In this document: piece by piece, positions 1 to 7,990 of the stretch
Layout: the number at the start of each line of letters is the position of its first letter
Position numbering within the stretch: position 1 is the stretch's first letter
NCBI RefSeq assembly: GCF_011927835.1
Contig: NZ_JAATJH010000005.1
Location: 248,001 to 312,000 of the forward strand
Length of the DNA stretch: 64,000 bases
Source of the DNA: Neolewinella antarctica
GTDB lineage: Bacteria > Bacteroidota > Bacteroidia > Chitinophagales > Saprospiraceae
Direction: 5' to 3'
Program-made: the position numbers and the translations under genes
Notes under the pieces: generated by a model
The model's input: the letters and a program-made list of their open reading frames with translations, nothing else
What the model was told of the DNA's origin: nothing
The model's database searches: none

Positions 1-1283
1 TGCGGGCCGGGAACGGTGAGGTCGTACACTTCTTCGTAAGCATCTTGACTAATAGAAACTATGGAGTCCCAGTAAATATCGCTTTGCGCTAACTTTTCTA
101 ACTCATTTGAACCCACGATGTCGGCTATTTTCTGCGCACGTTCTCTACCAATATTTGCTTTGTAGAGTGCAGTCCCACAGTAATTAGTGCCTAAGTTAGC
201 CTGCATCTGTCGGGTAGTGATGCCACTTTGCTCCATTTGCGGGACGACGATAGAGCGCCACACGGATTTTGGGATAACGTCACGATTTGTGTTAGCGACT
301 TTAGTGCTAAAGTGACTGATAATCTCTTCTAGCGCCTTCGTTTTATAATCGCCAACCGTTCCTACTTCCTGGCAGAATCGTAGCATATCGGTACGCCCCG
401 TGATGAGGACGTGAAACTGATCACGTCCTTTCTCTTGTTGCGGTACGTTTTTTACCCGGGCATTTATGGATAAGCGGTTCAGTAAAGATTGCACATCGTA
501 CGCTAACCGACTGCTGCTACTGGCATAATATATTTTGGGATAACGGCTTCCTGGCGTCCCGCTATTGATGCAACCGTCGGTAGACCAAAGATGCCGTAAA
601 AAGATACCTACGGCGTCTTCCTTTTGTTGAAAGACTTGGGTGGGAATAAATTTCTCGTGTGATCGCAATCCAAACACTCCAAGCGTAGTAAGCCATTCTG
701 ATATTACATTTCGGACTCCGTGGGTATGTTTTCTAGTAGAAGTGAAGTAAACTTGGTACCAGCCATTTCTGGACTGATCCTTTCCCTCGAATTTCATCCT
801 CGGAGCGAGTTCTTTACCAAAAATTTGACTGGCTAAGTCCATTGTTAGTTCACCCAGATCCTTTTCTCTAGTCGTGTACTGTATGGTGTGCTTGGGGAGC
901 GTGCAGCCGTCACCGATCAAATGACCGAGTAGGGCTAAATTGTCGTTGGACATTACTTGGGGGGCACTCCGAGCAGAACTTATTTTCCGGGGAAGGGCTA
1001 AGTGGTCTTTCACCGCTAGCTCATCCAGCCTTTTCCAGCCGTCCACCGTCAAAAATTTGTGATTCGCCGTGGCACGAATGGTCCGGCCGAGCGCGGTTTG
1101 AAGTTTATACGTCTGCTTCGTGCCGGTAGAAAAGGCTCGGCTTACGGTAGCCGGTTGCATTTTCAGGTGTTCATCAGTTGACCAAACTTTGAATCCTCCA
1201 TCTGGATATTTATTAACTAATTCACTTAATCGAATCCGCTTTCCAGTGTCCGCAATCGTGACCAGTGTTTCTCCCGTGAGACA
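1..1283 (-). mobile_element. DnaB intein with LAGLIDADG (DOD) homing endonuclease, C-terminus outside window
   Basis: The intein starts at Cys414 of the dnaB reading frame with CLTGETLVTI (splicing block A). GRTIRATANHKFLT is block B, with its Thr/His pair. DOD endonuclease motifs are LLGHLIGDG (Asp538) and LRHLWSTDG (Asp649), so both catalytic aspartates are present. Near the edge, EEVYDLTVPGP is block F, so only the last dozen or so residues with the terminal His-Asn are missing. About 427 residues are visible. The insertion point after DLRESG is the same DnaB site used by the Synechocystis and Rhodothermus DnaB inteins, and the opening blocks resemble them closely (recalled, not aligned by search). 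The base composition is visibly more AT-rich than the surrounding extein, as expected for a mobile, separately evolving element. Confidence 0.95.
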
Positions 1284-2522
1284 ACCGGATTCACGAAGGT
1301 CACTCAACTGCGGACGCTTATCCCCACCCCGGCTCTCGACCGCTCGGCTAAGCTGGGAAAGCGCAATGACCGGTACGCTCAATTCTTTCGCCAAACCCTT
1401 TAACGCCCGGCTAATCCCGGAAACTTCCTGTTCCCGGTTCATGCCCTTGTTGCTCTCCCCCGCACCGGACATGAGCTGAAGGTAGTCGATAATGACCATC
1501 GAAATATCTTTTTCCTGCTTCAGGCGGCGGCACTTGGCGCGGAGCTCGAAAACGTTGATGCCGGGGGTGTCGTCGATGTAGATCGGCGCTTCGCCGACGC
1601 GGTCCATAGCGGCCGTGAGGCGAATCCATTCGTCGTCGTCGAACTTACCGTTTCGCATCTTTTGGCCGTTGACTTCGGCGTCCTGGGAAAAAATTCGGCC
1701 GGCCAACTGCGTAGCGCTCATCTCCAGGGAGAAGACCGCTACGCCACGTTTGTAGTCCACGGCGGCGTTGCGGGCCATACTGAGGACGAAAGATGTCTTA
1801 CCCATCGCGGGGCGGGCGGCGATGATGATGAGGTCGGAAGGCTGTAGACCGGAGGTGAGGCGGTCTAGCTCGGTGAATCCGGTGGGGACGCCCGTGAGGC
1901 CATCTTCCTTTTCGCGGAGCATGACTAGTTGCTCCATCAGTTGGTTGGCCAGGGAGCCCATGTCGGCCACCTGCTTACCCATGTTCTTTTCGGTGATCTC
2001 AAAGACGTTGCGGCCGGCTTTGTCGAGCAGATCGAGCACGTCGGTGCCGTCGTCGTAGGCTTCCTTGATCACTTCGTTGCTCGTCCGGATGAGCTCGCGC
2101 TGGATGTATTTTTCCGTGACGATCCGCGCGTGGAACTCGATGTTGGCCGAGCTGAGGACTTTGTTGGTGAGCTGGGCGAGGTAAGCCGCGCCGCCGGCTA
2201 CTTCCGCTTCGCCGTTTTTCTTCAGGTCTTCGCGGACCATCAGCACGTCGATCGGCTGGCTGCGCTCGAAAAGACGGCGCATGCTGCGGTAAATGGCCTG
2301 GTGGGAGGGCTTGTAAAAGGACTCCGGCGAGATGATATCGACCACCTTGATCATCGCTTCCCGCTCGATCAGGAGCGCGGACAGGATGGCTTCTTCCAAT
2401 TCCGTAGCCTGCGGCGGAAGCTTACTGTACTCGGGTAGGTTCGCCTCCTGTAATTGGTTGCGGTTGCTCCATTTTGTACCGCTGCCACTCTCCCGCCGTT
2501 CGTACGTTTTTTCCTTTGCCAT
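1..2522 (-). CDS. dnaB: Replicative DNA helicase DnaB interrupted by an intein (3' end beyond window)
   Basis: Reading the minus strand from the ATG at 2522 gives 840 codons with no stop up to the window edge. The N-terminal extein (residues 1-413) is a DnaB helicase: the N-terminal primase-interacting domain (PPQATELEEAILSALL), then the RecA-like ATPase with Walker A PAMGKT (Lys242) and the Walker B region MVIIDYLQLM. After DLRESG at residue 413 the sequence switches to an intein starting at Cys414 (codon 1283-1281). The rest of the intein and the C-terminal extein lie beyond position 1. DnaB unwinds DNA at the replication fork, so the host depends on splicing of this intein. The start is supported by the -7 promoter element 8 nt upstream. 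No other start is plausible. Confidence 0.96.
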   Translation of the reverse strand, partial: MAKEKTYERRESGSGTKWSNRNQLQEANLPEYSKLPPQATELEEAILSALLIEREAMIKVVDIISPESFYKPSHQAIYRSMRRLFERSQPIDVLMVREDLKKNGEAEVAGGAAYLAQLTNKVLSSANIEFHARIVTEKYIQRELIRTSNEVIKEAYDDGTDVLDLLDKAGRNVFEITEKNMGKQVADMGSLANQLMEQLVMLREKEDGLTGVPTGFTELDRLTSGLQPSDLIIIAARPAMGKTSFVLSMARNAAVDYKRGVAVFSLEMSATQLAGRIFSQDAEVNGQKMRNGKFDDDEWIRLTAAMDRVGEAPIYIDDTPGINVFELRAKCRRLKQEKDISMVIIDYLQLMSGAGESNKGMNREQEVSGISRALKGLAKELSVPVIALSQLSRAVESRGGDKRPQLSDLRESGCLTGETLVTIADTGKRIRLSELVNKYPDGGFKVWSTDEHLKMQPATVSRAFSTGTKQTYKLQTALGRTIRATANHKFLTVDGWKRLDELAVKDHLALPRKISSARSAPQVMSNDNLALLGHLIGDGCTLPKHTIQYTTREKDLGELTMDLASQIFGKELAPRMKFEGKDQSRNGWYQVYFTSTRKHTHGVRNVISEWLTTLGVFGLRSHEKFIPTQVFQQKEDAVGIFLRHLWSTDGCINSGTPGSRYPKIYYASSSSRLAYDVQSLLNRLSINARVKNVPQQEKGRDQFHVLITGRTDMLRFCQEVGTVGDYKTKALEEIISHFSTKVANTNRDVIPKSVWRSIVVPQMEQSGITTRQMQANLGTNYCGTALYKANIGRERAQKIADIVGSNELEKLAQSDIYWDSIVSISQDAYEEVYDLTVPGP

Positions 2523-2529
2523 ATCCCCG

Positions 2530-2537
2530 CAAAGTTA
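2530..2537 (-). promoter_or_regulatory. Bacteroidota -7 element of dnaB
   Basis: The minus strand reads TAACTTTG, a match to the Bacteroidota -7 consensus TAnnTTTG, ending 7 nt before the dnaB ATG. This implies a leader of only a few nucleotides. No TTTG -33 element is found at the normal 19-21 nt spacing; the nearest is 32 nt upstream. Confidence 0.55.
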
Positions 2538-2578
2538 CGCCGTCCACCTGTTGGAAATGGTTAATTATTCAAACAGAA

Positions 2579-2614
2579 TGTGGAAAACTTTGTGGAAAGT
2601 CGTGTGGAGAACTA
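2579..2614 (+). repeat. Three DnaA-box-like 12-bp direct repeats upstream of dnaB
   Basis: TGTGGAAAAC (2579), TGTGGAAAGT (2591) and TGTGGAGAAC (2603) occur at exact 12-bp spacing. Each 9-mer differs by one or two bases from the inverse DnaA box TGTGGATAA. They lie about 40-75 bp upstream of the dnaB -7 element. The remaining gap up to 2875 holds only the paired dispersed repeat at 2741-2809. Confidence 0.45.
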
Positions 2615-2740
2615 TTCTTAGTTGGTGAATTGGTGCCGGTGGCTCACCTAATTATTGGTGTGTATCACTAATTCCAAATCAAGGAGACCAACAATTTTTG
2701 CTTTTCCCGGTAGTTGCCAAAAATAGTTTGACGGAGATGG

Positions 2741-2809
2741 GCGCGGTCGCAGGTGCCGAGTTAATGGGCGGGGCACCTCACGCACCAACTATGCATCCCG
2801 CGACCGCGC
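2741..2809. repeat. Inverted pair of the 16-bp dispersed unit
   Basis: GCGCGGTCGCAGGTGC (2741-2756) is followed in inverse orientation by GCATCCCGCGACCGCGC (2793-2809), enclosing about 36 bp. This is the first of about 14 copies of this unit in the window. The arms could form a large hairpin. It lies between the divergent dnaB and deacetylase 3' regions, with no coding capacity. Confidence 0.75.
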
Positions 2810-2875
2810 AAAAATTGCTTTACTCGACTAAGTGAAATCATGGAAATACCAGCTAGCCACTTAAAATATCACCGT

Positions 2876-3559
2876 CTAGTTAGCCGTACGAAGCTGGGTA
2901 CCGGTTGTATCCTGTGCTGACTCGTTCTGAGCCAGCAACTCCGGCGTCAGGGCCGCGAAGCTGTAGCCCAGCGCAGCGTAGTGGGCCAGGACGCGGGGCA
3001 GTGTTTCGCGCACGTTCCGTTCCGCCTTGAGGCTATCGTGAAACACGACGATGCTGCCTGGCCCAGCATTTTTTACCACGTTCCCGTAGCAATCTTCGGC
3101 CGTCATCTCGGGGTCGAAGTCGCCGGAGAGCACGTCCCACATCACCACCTCGTAGTGCCGCTGGAGGAACTGCGCCTGGGAAGGCTTGATTCTGCCGTAG
3201 GGTGGGCGGAAAAGGGAAGATTTTACCTGCAGGGCACAGTGGCGTACGTCGTGAAAATAAGGCATGTTGTCCGACTCCCAGCCGTCGAGGTGATGCATCG
3301 TGTGGTTACCCACGGTGTGGCCGGCGGCCAGGGTCGCCTTGATGAGCTCGGGGTAGCGGCGGACGTTGTTGCCGACGCAAAAGAAAGTGGCCTTGGCGTC
3401 GAAAGCCGCGAGCTGCTCGATGATCCACGGGGTGATTTGCGGGATGGGTCCGTCGTCAAAGGTCAGGTAGATGGTGGGGTCCGAATCGTCAGAAGGGCCT
3501 ATCCAGTGAAAGTTTGGCAGCAGTCTTTGAACGAGGCGGGGAGTTTTTACGAGGTACAT
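2876..3559 (-). CDS. Polysaccharide deacetylase family protein (NodB/CE4)
   Basis: This 227-residue protein has the CE4 NodB motifs in order: TFDDGP (motif 1, catalytic base and metal Asp), GNHTMHH (motif 2, metal-binding histidines), RPPYG (motif 3), WDVLSGDFD (motif 4) and VFHDS (motif 5). The family removes N- or O-acetyl groups from chitooligosaccharides or peptidoglycan. No signal peptide is obvious, so the compartment is uncertain. The ATG at 3559 (MYLVKTPR) is chosen. A TTG two codons upstream overlaps the -7 element and is unlikely. The protein is a little longer than the bare catalytic domain because of a short C-terminal tail rich in polar residues. Confidence 0.93.
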   Translation of the reverse strand: MYLVKTPRLVQRLLPNFHWIGPSDDSDPTIYLTFDDGPIPQITPWIIEQLAAFDAKATFFCVGNNVRRYPELIKATLAAGHTVGNHTMHHLDGWESDNMPYFHDVRHCALQVKSSLFRPPYGRIKPSQAQFLQRHYEVVMWDVLSGDFDPEMTAEDCYGNVVKNAGPGSIVVFHDSLKAERNVRETLPRVLAHYAALGYSFAALTPELLAQNESAQDTTGTQLRTAN

Positions 3560-3562
3560 GTG

Positions 3563-3570
3563 CAAATATA
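3563..3570 (-). promoter_or_regulatory. -7 element giving a near-leaderless deacetylase mRNA
   Basis: The minus strand reads TATATTTG, a perfect TAnnTTTG, ending 3 nt before the ATG at 3559. Transcription would begin at or next to the start codon. No matching -33 TTTG is seen. Confidence 0.55.
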
Positions 3571-3788
3571 TTCGTGGGTGGGTAGGCGGTTAGTAGGGAG
3601 GTGAAGGTGTGTTAATTGGTGTTTTCGAGTAGGGTGTAAGGAGTGTGTATATGCGGACAGTACACAAGGTGATTAACGAAGAAAGAGCACTTAAATTGAA
3701 TATATCTCTAAAACAGGGTTGCCGGGTCCGGGTTAAGTAATGATTAACAGTTAATGGCGTTGCCGTCGGCTACGTTACTTATATCTGC

Positions 3789-3796
3789 TACCTTTG
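3789..3796 (+). promoter_or_regulatory. Possible -7 element upstream of gltX
   Basis: TACCTTTG matches the Bacteroidota -7 consensus. It lies about 340 bp upstream of gltX, with the palindromic element 3806-4003 in between, so that element would be transcribed in the leader. No -33 element at proper spacing, so support is weak. Confidence 0.35.
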
Positions 3797-3805
3797 CCAA
3801 ATTTT

Positions 3806-4003
3806 AGAGCATGTTGGGACTTTAGCTTCCGGCCTTGTTTTGGCCACTTTTGCGGTGGTCTTCGTTAGTAAAATCCTCATTCCCCGATAGCTATCGGGGC
3901 GGCTAAACTCCGGTTTTGCTGCCTTAACCATCACAAAACTGCCTCACCACGCAGTAGCAGCGTAGCTAAAACCGGCCAGGAACCCAAAGTCCCAACATGC
4001 TCT
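3806..4003. mobile_element. MITE-like element with 18-bp perfect terminal inverted repeats
   Basis: AGAGCATGTTGGGACTTT (3806-3823) is repeated exactly inverted at 3986-4003, and the symmetry continues imperfectly inward through CCGGCC. The 198-bp element has no coding capacity and contains the perfect 18-bp palindrome CCCCGATAGCTATCGGGG (3882-3899). Variants of the terminal motif occur at about 18198 (AAAGTCCCAACCTGCTCT) and near 14180, so it is a family. The rest of the gap (3566-3805, 4004-4133) shows nothing else recognisable. Confidence 0.7.
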
Positions 4004-4133
4004 TACCTAAGGAGGCCGGGGGAAGCACGATTAGTTGCGCTGCTTTATGGGTATTTTTAAAACGAAAAAATAGTCTTTTTCGCTGCTTACCAAACAAAAT
4101 TCTTACCTCGCCTCCGATCTTAATCATTAAGCC

Positions 4134-5663
4134 ATGAATCCCGTCCGCGTTCGCTTCGCTCCTTCCCCCACCGGCCCCCTCCACATCGGTGGTCTCCGGA
4201 CTGCGCTGTATAACTATCTTTTTGCCCGCGCCAACCAGGGCACTTTCGTGCTGCGTATTGAAGACACCGACCAGAAACGCTACGTCCCGGGCGCGGAAGA
4301 CTACATCACCGACGCCCTGGCCTGGAGCGGCTTCAGCCCCGACGAAGGGCCAAAGGCCGGCGGCAAGTACGGCCCCTACCGCCAGAGTGAGCGACGCGAA
4401 TTATACGCCAGCCACGTACAGTACTTACTCAACGAGGGCAAAGCCTACTACGCCTTCGATACGGAGGACGAGCTGGATAACCGCCGCGACTCGGAAAAGG
4501 AAGCGGGGAACCACAACTTCCGCTACGACGCCAGCACGCGCGGCGGTATGCGCAATTCCCTTTCCCTCACCCCGGACGAAGTCAAACTTCTCCTCGAAAG
4601 TAAATCTCCGTACGTCGTCCGCTTCCGCATCGACGCCGGTGAAACGGTCACCTTTCAGGATGTTGTCCGCAATGAAGTTACTTTCCAGACGGACGAGATC
4701 GGCGACCAAGTCCTCCTGAAGGCCGACGGCCTGCCGACTTACCACCTGGCCAACGTAGTCGACGACCACCTCATGAAAATCAGCCACGTCATCCGGGGTG
4801 AGGAATGGTTACCGAGCACGGCGCTGCACGTGCTGCTTTACCGCGCTTCCGGCTGGGAGATGCCCGTTTTCGTTCACCTGCCCCTGCTGCTGAATCCGAA
4901 CGGAAAGGGCAAGTTGAGTAAGCGTAAGGGAGCGGATTTGGGCTTCCCCGTCTTCCCCCTCCGTTGGAACGACGCGGCCAAGCGGGAAACCTTCGACGGC
5001 TTCCGCGAAACCGGGTTCCTCCCCGAAGCCATGGTCAACTTCATCGCCTTCCTCGGCTGGAACCCGGGCACGGAAGAAGAAATTTTCAGCCTCGAAGAAC
5101 TGGCCGAGGCCTTCACGCTCGAGCGCATCAATAACTCCGGCGCCCGCTTCGACATCGATAAGGCCAAATGGTACAATCAGCAGTACCTGATGGCCGCGCC
5201 GAATTCGAAGTTAGCCCCGTTGGTGCAAACTGAATTTGCGCAAGCCGGTCGGGAAATACCCCTTGAAAAAGCCACCGCCATCGCCGGATTATTAAAGGAG
5301 CGCGTCCACCTGATCCCGGAGTTTTATACCCAGGGTACCTACTTCGTTGAGCCGGTGACGGACTACGAAGAGAAAACGATCCGCAAAAAATGGAAGCCCG
5401 AGTTGCGCCAGAAATTCGACATGCTGGCCGACCACCTGAACCAGTCTAGCTACTGGACGGCCAAGCACATTAAGCAAGATGTCGTCGATTTCATGGGCGC
5501 TAATGAGCTCGGTTTCGGCCAGGTGCTACCGATCATTCGCGTGGCGATTTCCGGGACGGTCCAGGGGCCGGATGCTTTCGGGATGCTGGAGGTCGTGGGG
5601 CAGGAGGAGTCGGTGCGGCGGTTGCGGGCGGGGTACGATGTTTTTGACGGGATGGTTGGGTAG
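4134..5663 (+). CDS. gltX: Glutamate--tRNA ligase
   Basis: This 509-residue class I aminoacyl-tRNA synthetase charges tRNA-Glu (and possibly tRNA-Gln in organisms using the GatCAB route; a gatA-like gene lies at 51371). The N-terminus carries the HIGH-type motif [11 protein letters not shown]. The KMSKS loop is [19 protein letters not shown], and the Bacteroidota-style extension after the loop is present. Length fits the family. The start [14 protein letters not shown] aligns with the usual N-terminus. It is monocistronic, with the hairpin repeat at 5706-5767 following. Confidence 0.98.
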   Translation: MNPVRVRFAPSPTGPLHIGGLRTALYNYLFARANQGTFVLRIEDTDQKRYVPGAEDYITDALAWSGFSPDEGPKAGGKYGPYRQSERRELYASHVQYLLNEGKAYYAFDTEDELDNRRDSEKEAGNHNFRYDASTRGGMRNSLSLTPDEVKLLLESKSPYVVRFRIDAGETVTFQDVVRNEVTFQTDEIGDQVLLKADGLPTYHLANVVDDHLMKISHVIRGEEWLPSTALHVLLYRASGWEMPVFVHLPLLLNPNGKGKLSKRKGADLGFPVFPLRWNDAAKRETFDGFRETGFLPEAMVNFIAFLGWNPGTEEEIFSLEELAEAFTLERINNSGARFDIDKAKWYNQQYLMAAPNSKLAPLVQTEFAQAGREIPLEKATAIAGLLKERVHLIPEFYTQGTYFVEPVTDYEEKTIRKKWKPELRQKFDMLADHLNQSSYWTAKHIKQDVVDFMGANELGFGQVLPIIRVAISGTVQGPDAFGMLEVVGQEESVRRLRAGYDVFDGMVG

Positions 5664-5705
5664 GGAGTGCGTCGTTGTTCTGGCTAACTTCACCTAAAAG
5701 ACTTA

Positions 5706-5767
5706 ACCACAGAGGACACGGAGGCCACAAAGAGTAGCACTTTATGATCTCCGTGTCTTCTGTGGTG
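5706..5767. repeat. Hairpin of the ACCACAGAGGACAC family
   Basis: ACCACAGAGGACACGGAG (5706-5723) and its near-perfect inverse (5749-5766, one mismatch) flank a short loop. Outer sequences TTAA and GCGTAAGG resemble the ends of the relative at 14405-14513. It lies between convergent gltX and the SCO1 gene and might fold as a transcript-end hairpin. There is no T-tract. Confidence 0.65.
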
Positions 5768-5884
5768 AGAAATAAAGTGCTGCGTAAGGTTAATTAGATG
5801 ATTGCAGAGATGATCCCTAGCCGGGGAAACTGCAATGAGGAAAACCTGAGGCCCACATCTTCCGGCCACGAGACCGTAGCGTCA

Positions 5885-6595
5885 TTATTTACTGGGCTGA
5901 TCCAGCAGCAGCCGAATGTCGTCCATCAAAAAATCCACCTCAGCCGGGTCCAGGCCACTGGCGTAGGAGCGGACGAAGCCGTCGCGGTCGACGAGGACGA
6001 TGTAGCCGGAATGGTCAAAGCCTCCGGGCGCATTAGCATTTTCTTCCGCGATGCTGAGGTATTCCGCATCGAGGTCGTATATCTCAAATTTGTCGCCGTG
6101 GACGAAGCGCCAGCGGTCCATATCCGTGATGCCGAGTTTGGTGGCGTAGTCTTTCATGCGCTCCGGCGTGTCGCGCTTGGGGTCGACGGTGAAAGACACC
6201 AGGGCAAAGTCGGGATCATCCGCAAACTCTTCTTCGATGCGCAACATCTGGCCCTTCACTTTCGGGCAAATAGTGGGGCAGGCGGTGAAGAAGAAATCGA
6301 CGATGTGGACTTTACCGCGCAGGTCGGTGTTACTGATTGGCCGGTCGAGCTGGTCTACGAACGTCCAGTCACGGACCGGTTCCGGGCGGAGGGTGCCGTC
6401 GGCGTCGCGGGGCTGGTTGCCGGGGTAGGTGAGGGAATCTTTTAGGTAGTTGCCGTCGGCGTCCTGGGCGTGGCGCTTGTAGAAGAAGGGTTGGCCGTCG
6501 TCTTCTACGCTGGCGTTGGCGTGGGTATCGTCACCGCAGGCGGTTAGGGTGATGGTTAGTGCTAGGGCTAGGAGGTAGGCTGTTTTTTTGTACAT
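5885..6595 (-). CDS. SCO1/SenC family copper chaperone lipoprotein
   Basis: This 236-residue exported protein has a lipoprotein signal ending LTAC (Cys20). The thioredoxin-like SCO fold shows the copper ligands TACPTICP (CxxxC) and a distal His in GGFDHSG. The family delivers Cu(I) or electrons to the CuA site of cytochrome oxidase. Here it would be lipid-anchored in the cell envelope. The region upstream (6596-6888) holds only GC-rich low-complexity hairpins (see 6622-6845) and no credible gene. The open frame across 6568-6870 has no family features. Confidence 0.93.
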   Translation of the reverse strand: MYKKTAYLLALALTITLTACGDDTHANASVEDDGQPFFYKRHAQDADGNYLKDSLTYPGNQPRDADGTLRPEPVRDWTFVDQLDRPISNTDLRGKVHIVDFFFTACPTICPKVKGQMLRIEEEFADDPDFALVSFTVDPKRDTPERMKDYATKLGITDMDRWRFVHGDKFEIYDLDAEYLSIAEENANAPGGFDHSGYIVLVDRDGFVRSYASGLDPAEVDFLMDDIRLLLDQPSK

Positions 6596-6621
6596 ATTGA
6601 CTGTGTTTTTTGGCGGTTAAT

Positions 6622-6845
6622 GACCCTCTCCCTCTTGTCCCTCCCCACGGGGGAGGGATGATTCATTGTCGAAGGGCTATTGATTTGACTGCGTAGTAGA
6701 GAATCGACTTGTACTTCAATATTGATAGTCAAATCAACAGATTCTCGTTCCAATTCGCCTCTTATGGAGGGGTGTTTCACCCCCTCTCTCTTCGGCCCCC
6801 CGCAGGAAGCACCGAAGCTAAAGGGGCGGCGGGGTGAGGGGATTA
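6622..6845. repeat. GC-rich imperfect inverted repeat region (CCCTCTCCC family)
   Basis: ACCCTCTCCCTCTTGTCC at the left and GGGGCGGCGGGGTGAGGGG at the right form an imperfect inverted repeat. The related hairpin CCCCTCTACCTTCGGAGAGGGG-like sequence occurs at about 17998-18020, and another relative lies at 11480-11560. An internal hairpin sits around 6690-6735 (TTGATTTGACT / AGTCAAATCAA). No gene is visible. Confidence 0.45.
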
Positions 6846-6888
6846 TCACTAACAAATAACCACCCAACAAAACTCAAGTTGTCACCCC

Positions 6889-7581
6889 TCAGTCCTTTTT
6901 CTTAGCCAGATAATAATCACACCGCTCCGCCACCACGCACTTGCTGCACTTTGGGTAGGAATAAGTGCACACGCGCTGGCCGTGCTTAAAGAGTAGTTTG
7001 TGGAAATTGAGTAGTTCATCCGCATCCTGCGGGAGCATGTCCAGGAGCGCTTTGTGCGACTTTGCCTGGGTAATTTTCGGTGGCAGAATGCCGAAGCGCG
7101 TACTCACCCGGTGGACGTGCGTATCGACGGGCAGGGCGGGGCGGCGGAGGGAAAATAGGAGGACGAAAGTAGCTGTCTTGAAGCCTACACCGGGAAGTTT
7201 CATCAGTAATTTCTGGGCTTCGTCGACGGGCATTTCTTTCAGGAAATCCATCTTCATCTCCCCGTATTCCTCCTTAATAATGTTGAGCAATTCCTTGATC
7301 CGTGGCGCTTTCACCTCCGGCCAGCGGCTAGTTTGGATGCACTCTTCGATGCCCGCTACGGGGGCCGCGGCGACGCCTTCCCAGTCGCCGTAGGTGGCCA
7401 AAAGTTTGTCGTAAGCGGCTTTCTCGTCGGCGTAATTCGTGCGCTGACTGAGGGTGGTGGCGATGATTTGGTCGACGGCCGATTTGGTGCTGTACCGGGT
7501 CTGGCGGCCGTATTCCGCCTGGAGGGTTTCGATCAAATAATCGAGGTTGGCGGGTGCGGTTTGTTGGGTGGTGGGCTGCAT
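6889..7581 (-). CDS. nth: Endonuclease III-like DNA glycosylase/AP lyase
   Basis: This is an HhH-GPD base-excision repair glycosylase of about 230 residues. The helix-hairpin-helix LPGVGFKTATFV carries the catalytic Lys. PVDTHVHRV carries the catalytic Asp. The C-terminal [4Fe-4S] loop has the canonical C-x6-C-x2-C-x5-C spacing (CTYSYPKC, SKC, VVAERC). The family removes oxidised pyrimidines and cleaves the AP site. The frame stays open upstream to 7737, but those 52 residues (rich in Asn, Pro) have no family similarity, so the ATG at 7581 (MQPTTQQT) is preferred. Confidence 0.94.
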   Translation of the reverse strand: MQPTTQQTAPANLDYLIETLQAEYGRQTRYSTKSAVDQIIATTLSQRTNYADEKAAYDKLLATYGDWEGVAAAPVAGIEECIQTSRWPEVKAPRIKELLNIIKEEYGEMKMDFLKEMPVDEAQKLLMKLPGVGFKTATFVLLFSLRRPALPVDTHVHRVSTRFGILPPKITQAKSHKALLDMLPQDADELLNFHKLLFKHGQRVCTYSYPKCSKCVVAERCDYYLAKKKD

Positions 7582-7774
7582 TATGCGCTTTATTACAGAG
7601 CGCGGGGGCGGGGTGGGTTTGTTCGGTTCGCCTGCTTGGATGTAGCCGACACGGTAGTCAACTCTCACGTTTCCGTGCGTATTGTAAAGCAACAAAAACT
7701 GGTTGAGGGTAACGTTTTTATTCACTAGAGCCAGCATCGTCGGACGCCACGAAGAAATCCACCAGTGACTGGTA

Positions 7775-7942
7775 CTACATAAAATAGACCTTGAAGTACC
7801 GGTAGATTTTATCCCAATTCCGAAAAAGGATCAGCACGGCAAAAACCAGCGCCCCAATGAGCAAGATGCGGATGACCCGGGAGCGCTCGGCGCTTTTCTC
7901 GCGGCGGGTCTGGTACTTGTGGCGGGTGGACTGTTTTGGCAA
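7775..7942 (-). CDS. Small single-pass membrane protein (55 aa), unknown function
   Basis: The minus strand encodes a basic N-terminus (RHKYQTRREKSAERSRVI), one hydrophobic helix (ILLIGALVFAVLILF) and a Tyr-rich tail FRNWDKIYRYFKVYFM. The positive-inside layout looks like a real small membrane protein, not noise. The only start is a TTG at 7942. The frame is open back to the stop of the purine nucleoside phosphorylase, and the simple repeat between them may have displaced an original start. It is likely co-transcribed with that gene. I do not recognise a named family. Confidence 0.6.
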   Translation of the reverse strand: MPKQSTRHKYQTRREKSAERSRVIRILLIGALVFAVLILFRNWDKIYRYFKVYFM

Positions 7943-7947
7943 AAGGA

Positions 7948-7990
7948 AATTGGTCTGGGGTCTGGGGTCTTTGGTCCGTAGTCTTTGGGG
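7948..7990. repeat. GGTCTGGGGTCT simple repeat
   Basis: Degenerate tandem copies of GGTCTGG / GGTCTTTGGTCC fill the gap between the phosphorylase stop and the small membrane protein. A longer version is at 8824-8880, and a fragment precedes the gene at 47697. Confidence 0.6.

Noticed and set aside
1120..2438. Several plus-strand open frames opposite dnaB
   Set aside because: They are antisense shadows of a strong dnaB/intein frame, caused by high-GC codon structure.
6568..6870. 100-codon minus-strand frame upstream of the SCO1 gene
   Set aside because: It runs through GC-rich hairpin repeats and shares its end with the SCO1 start; no protein-like pattern.
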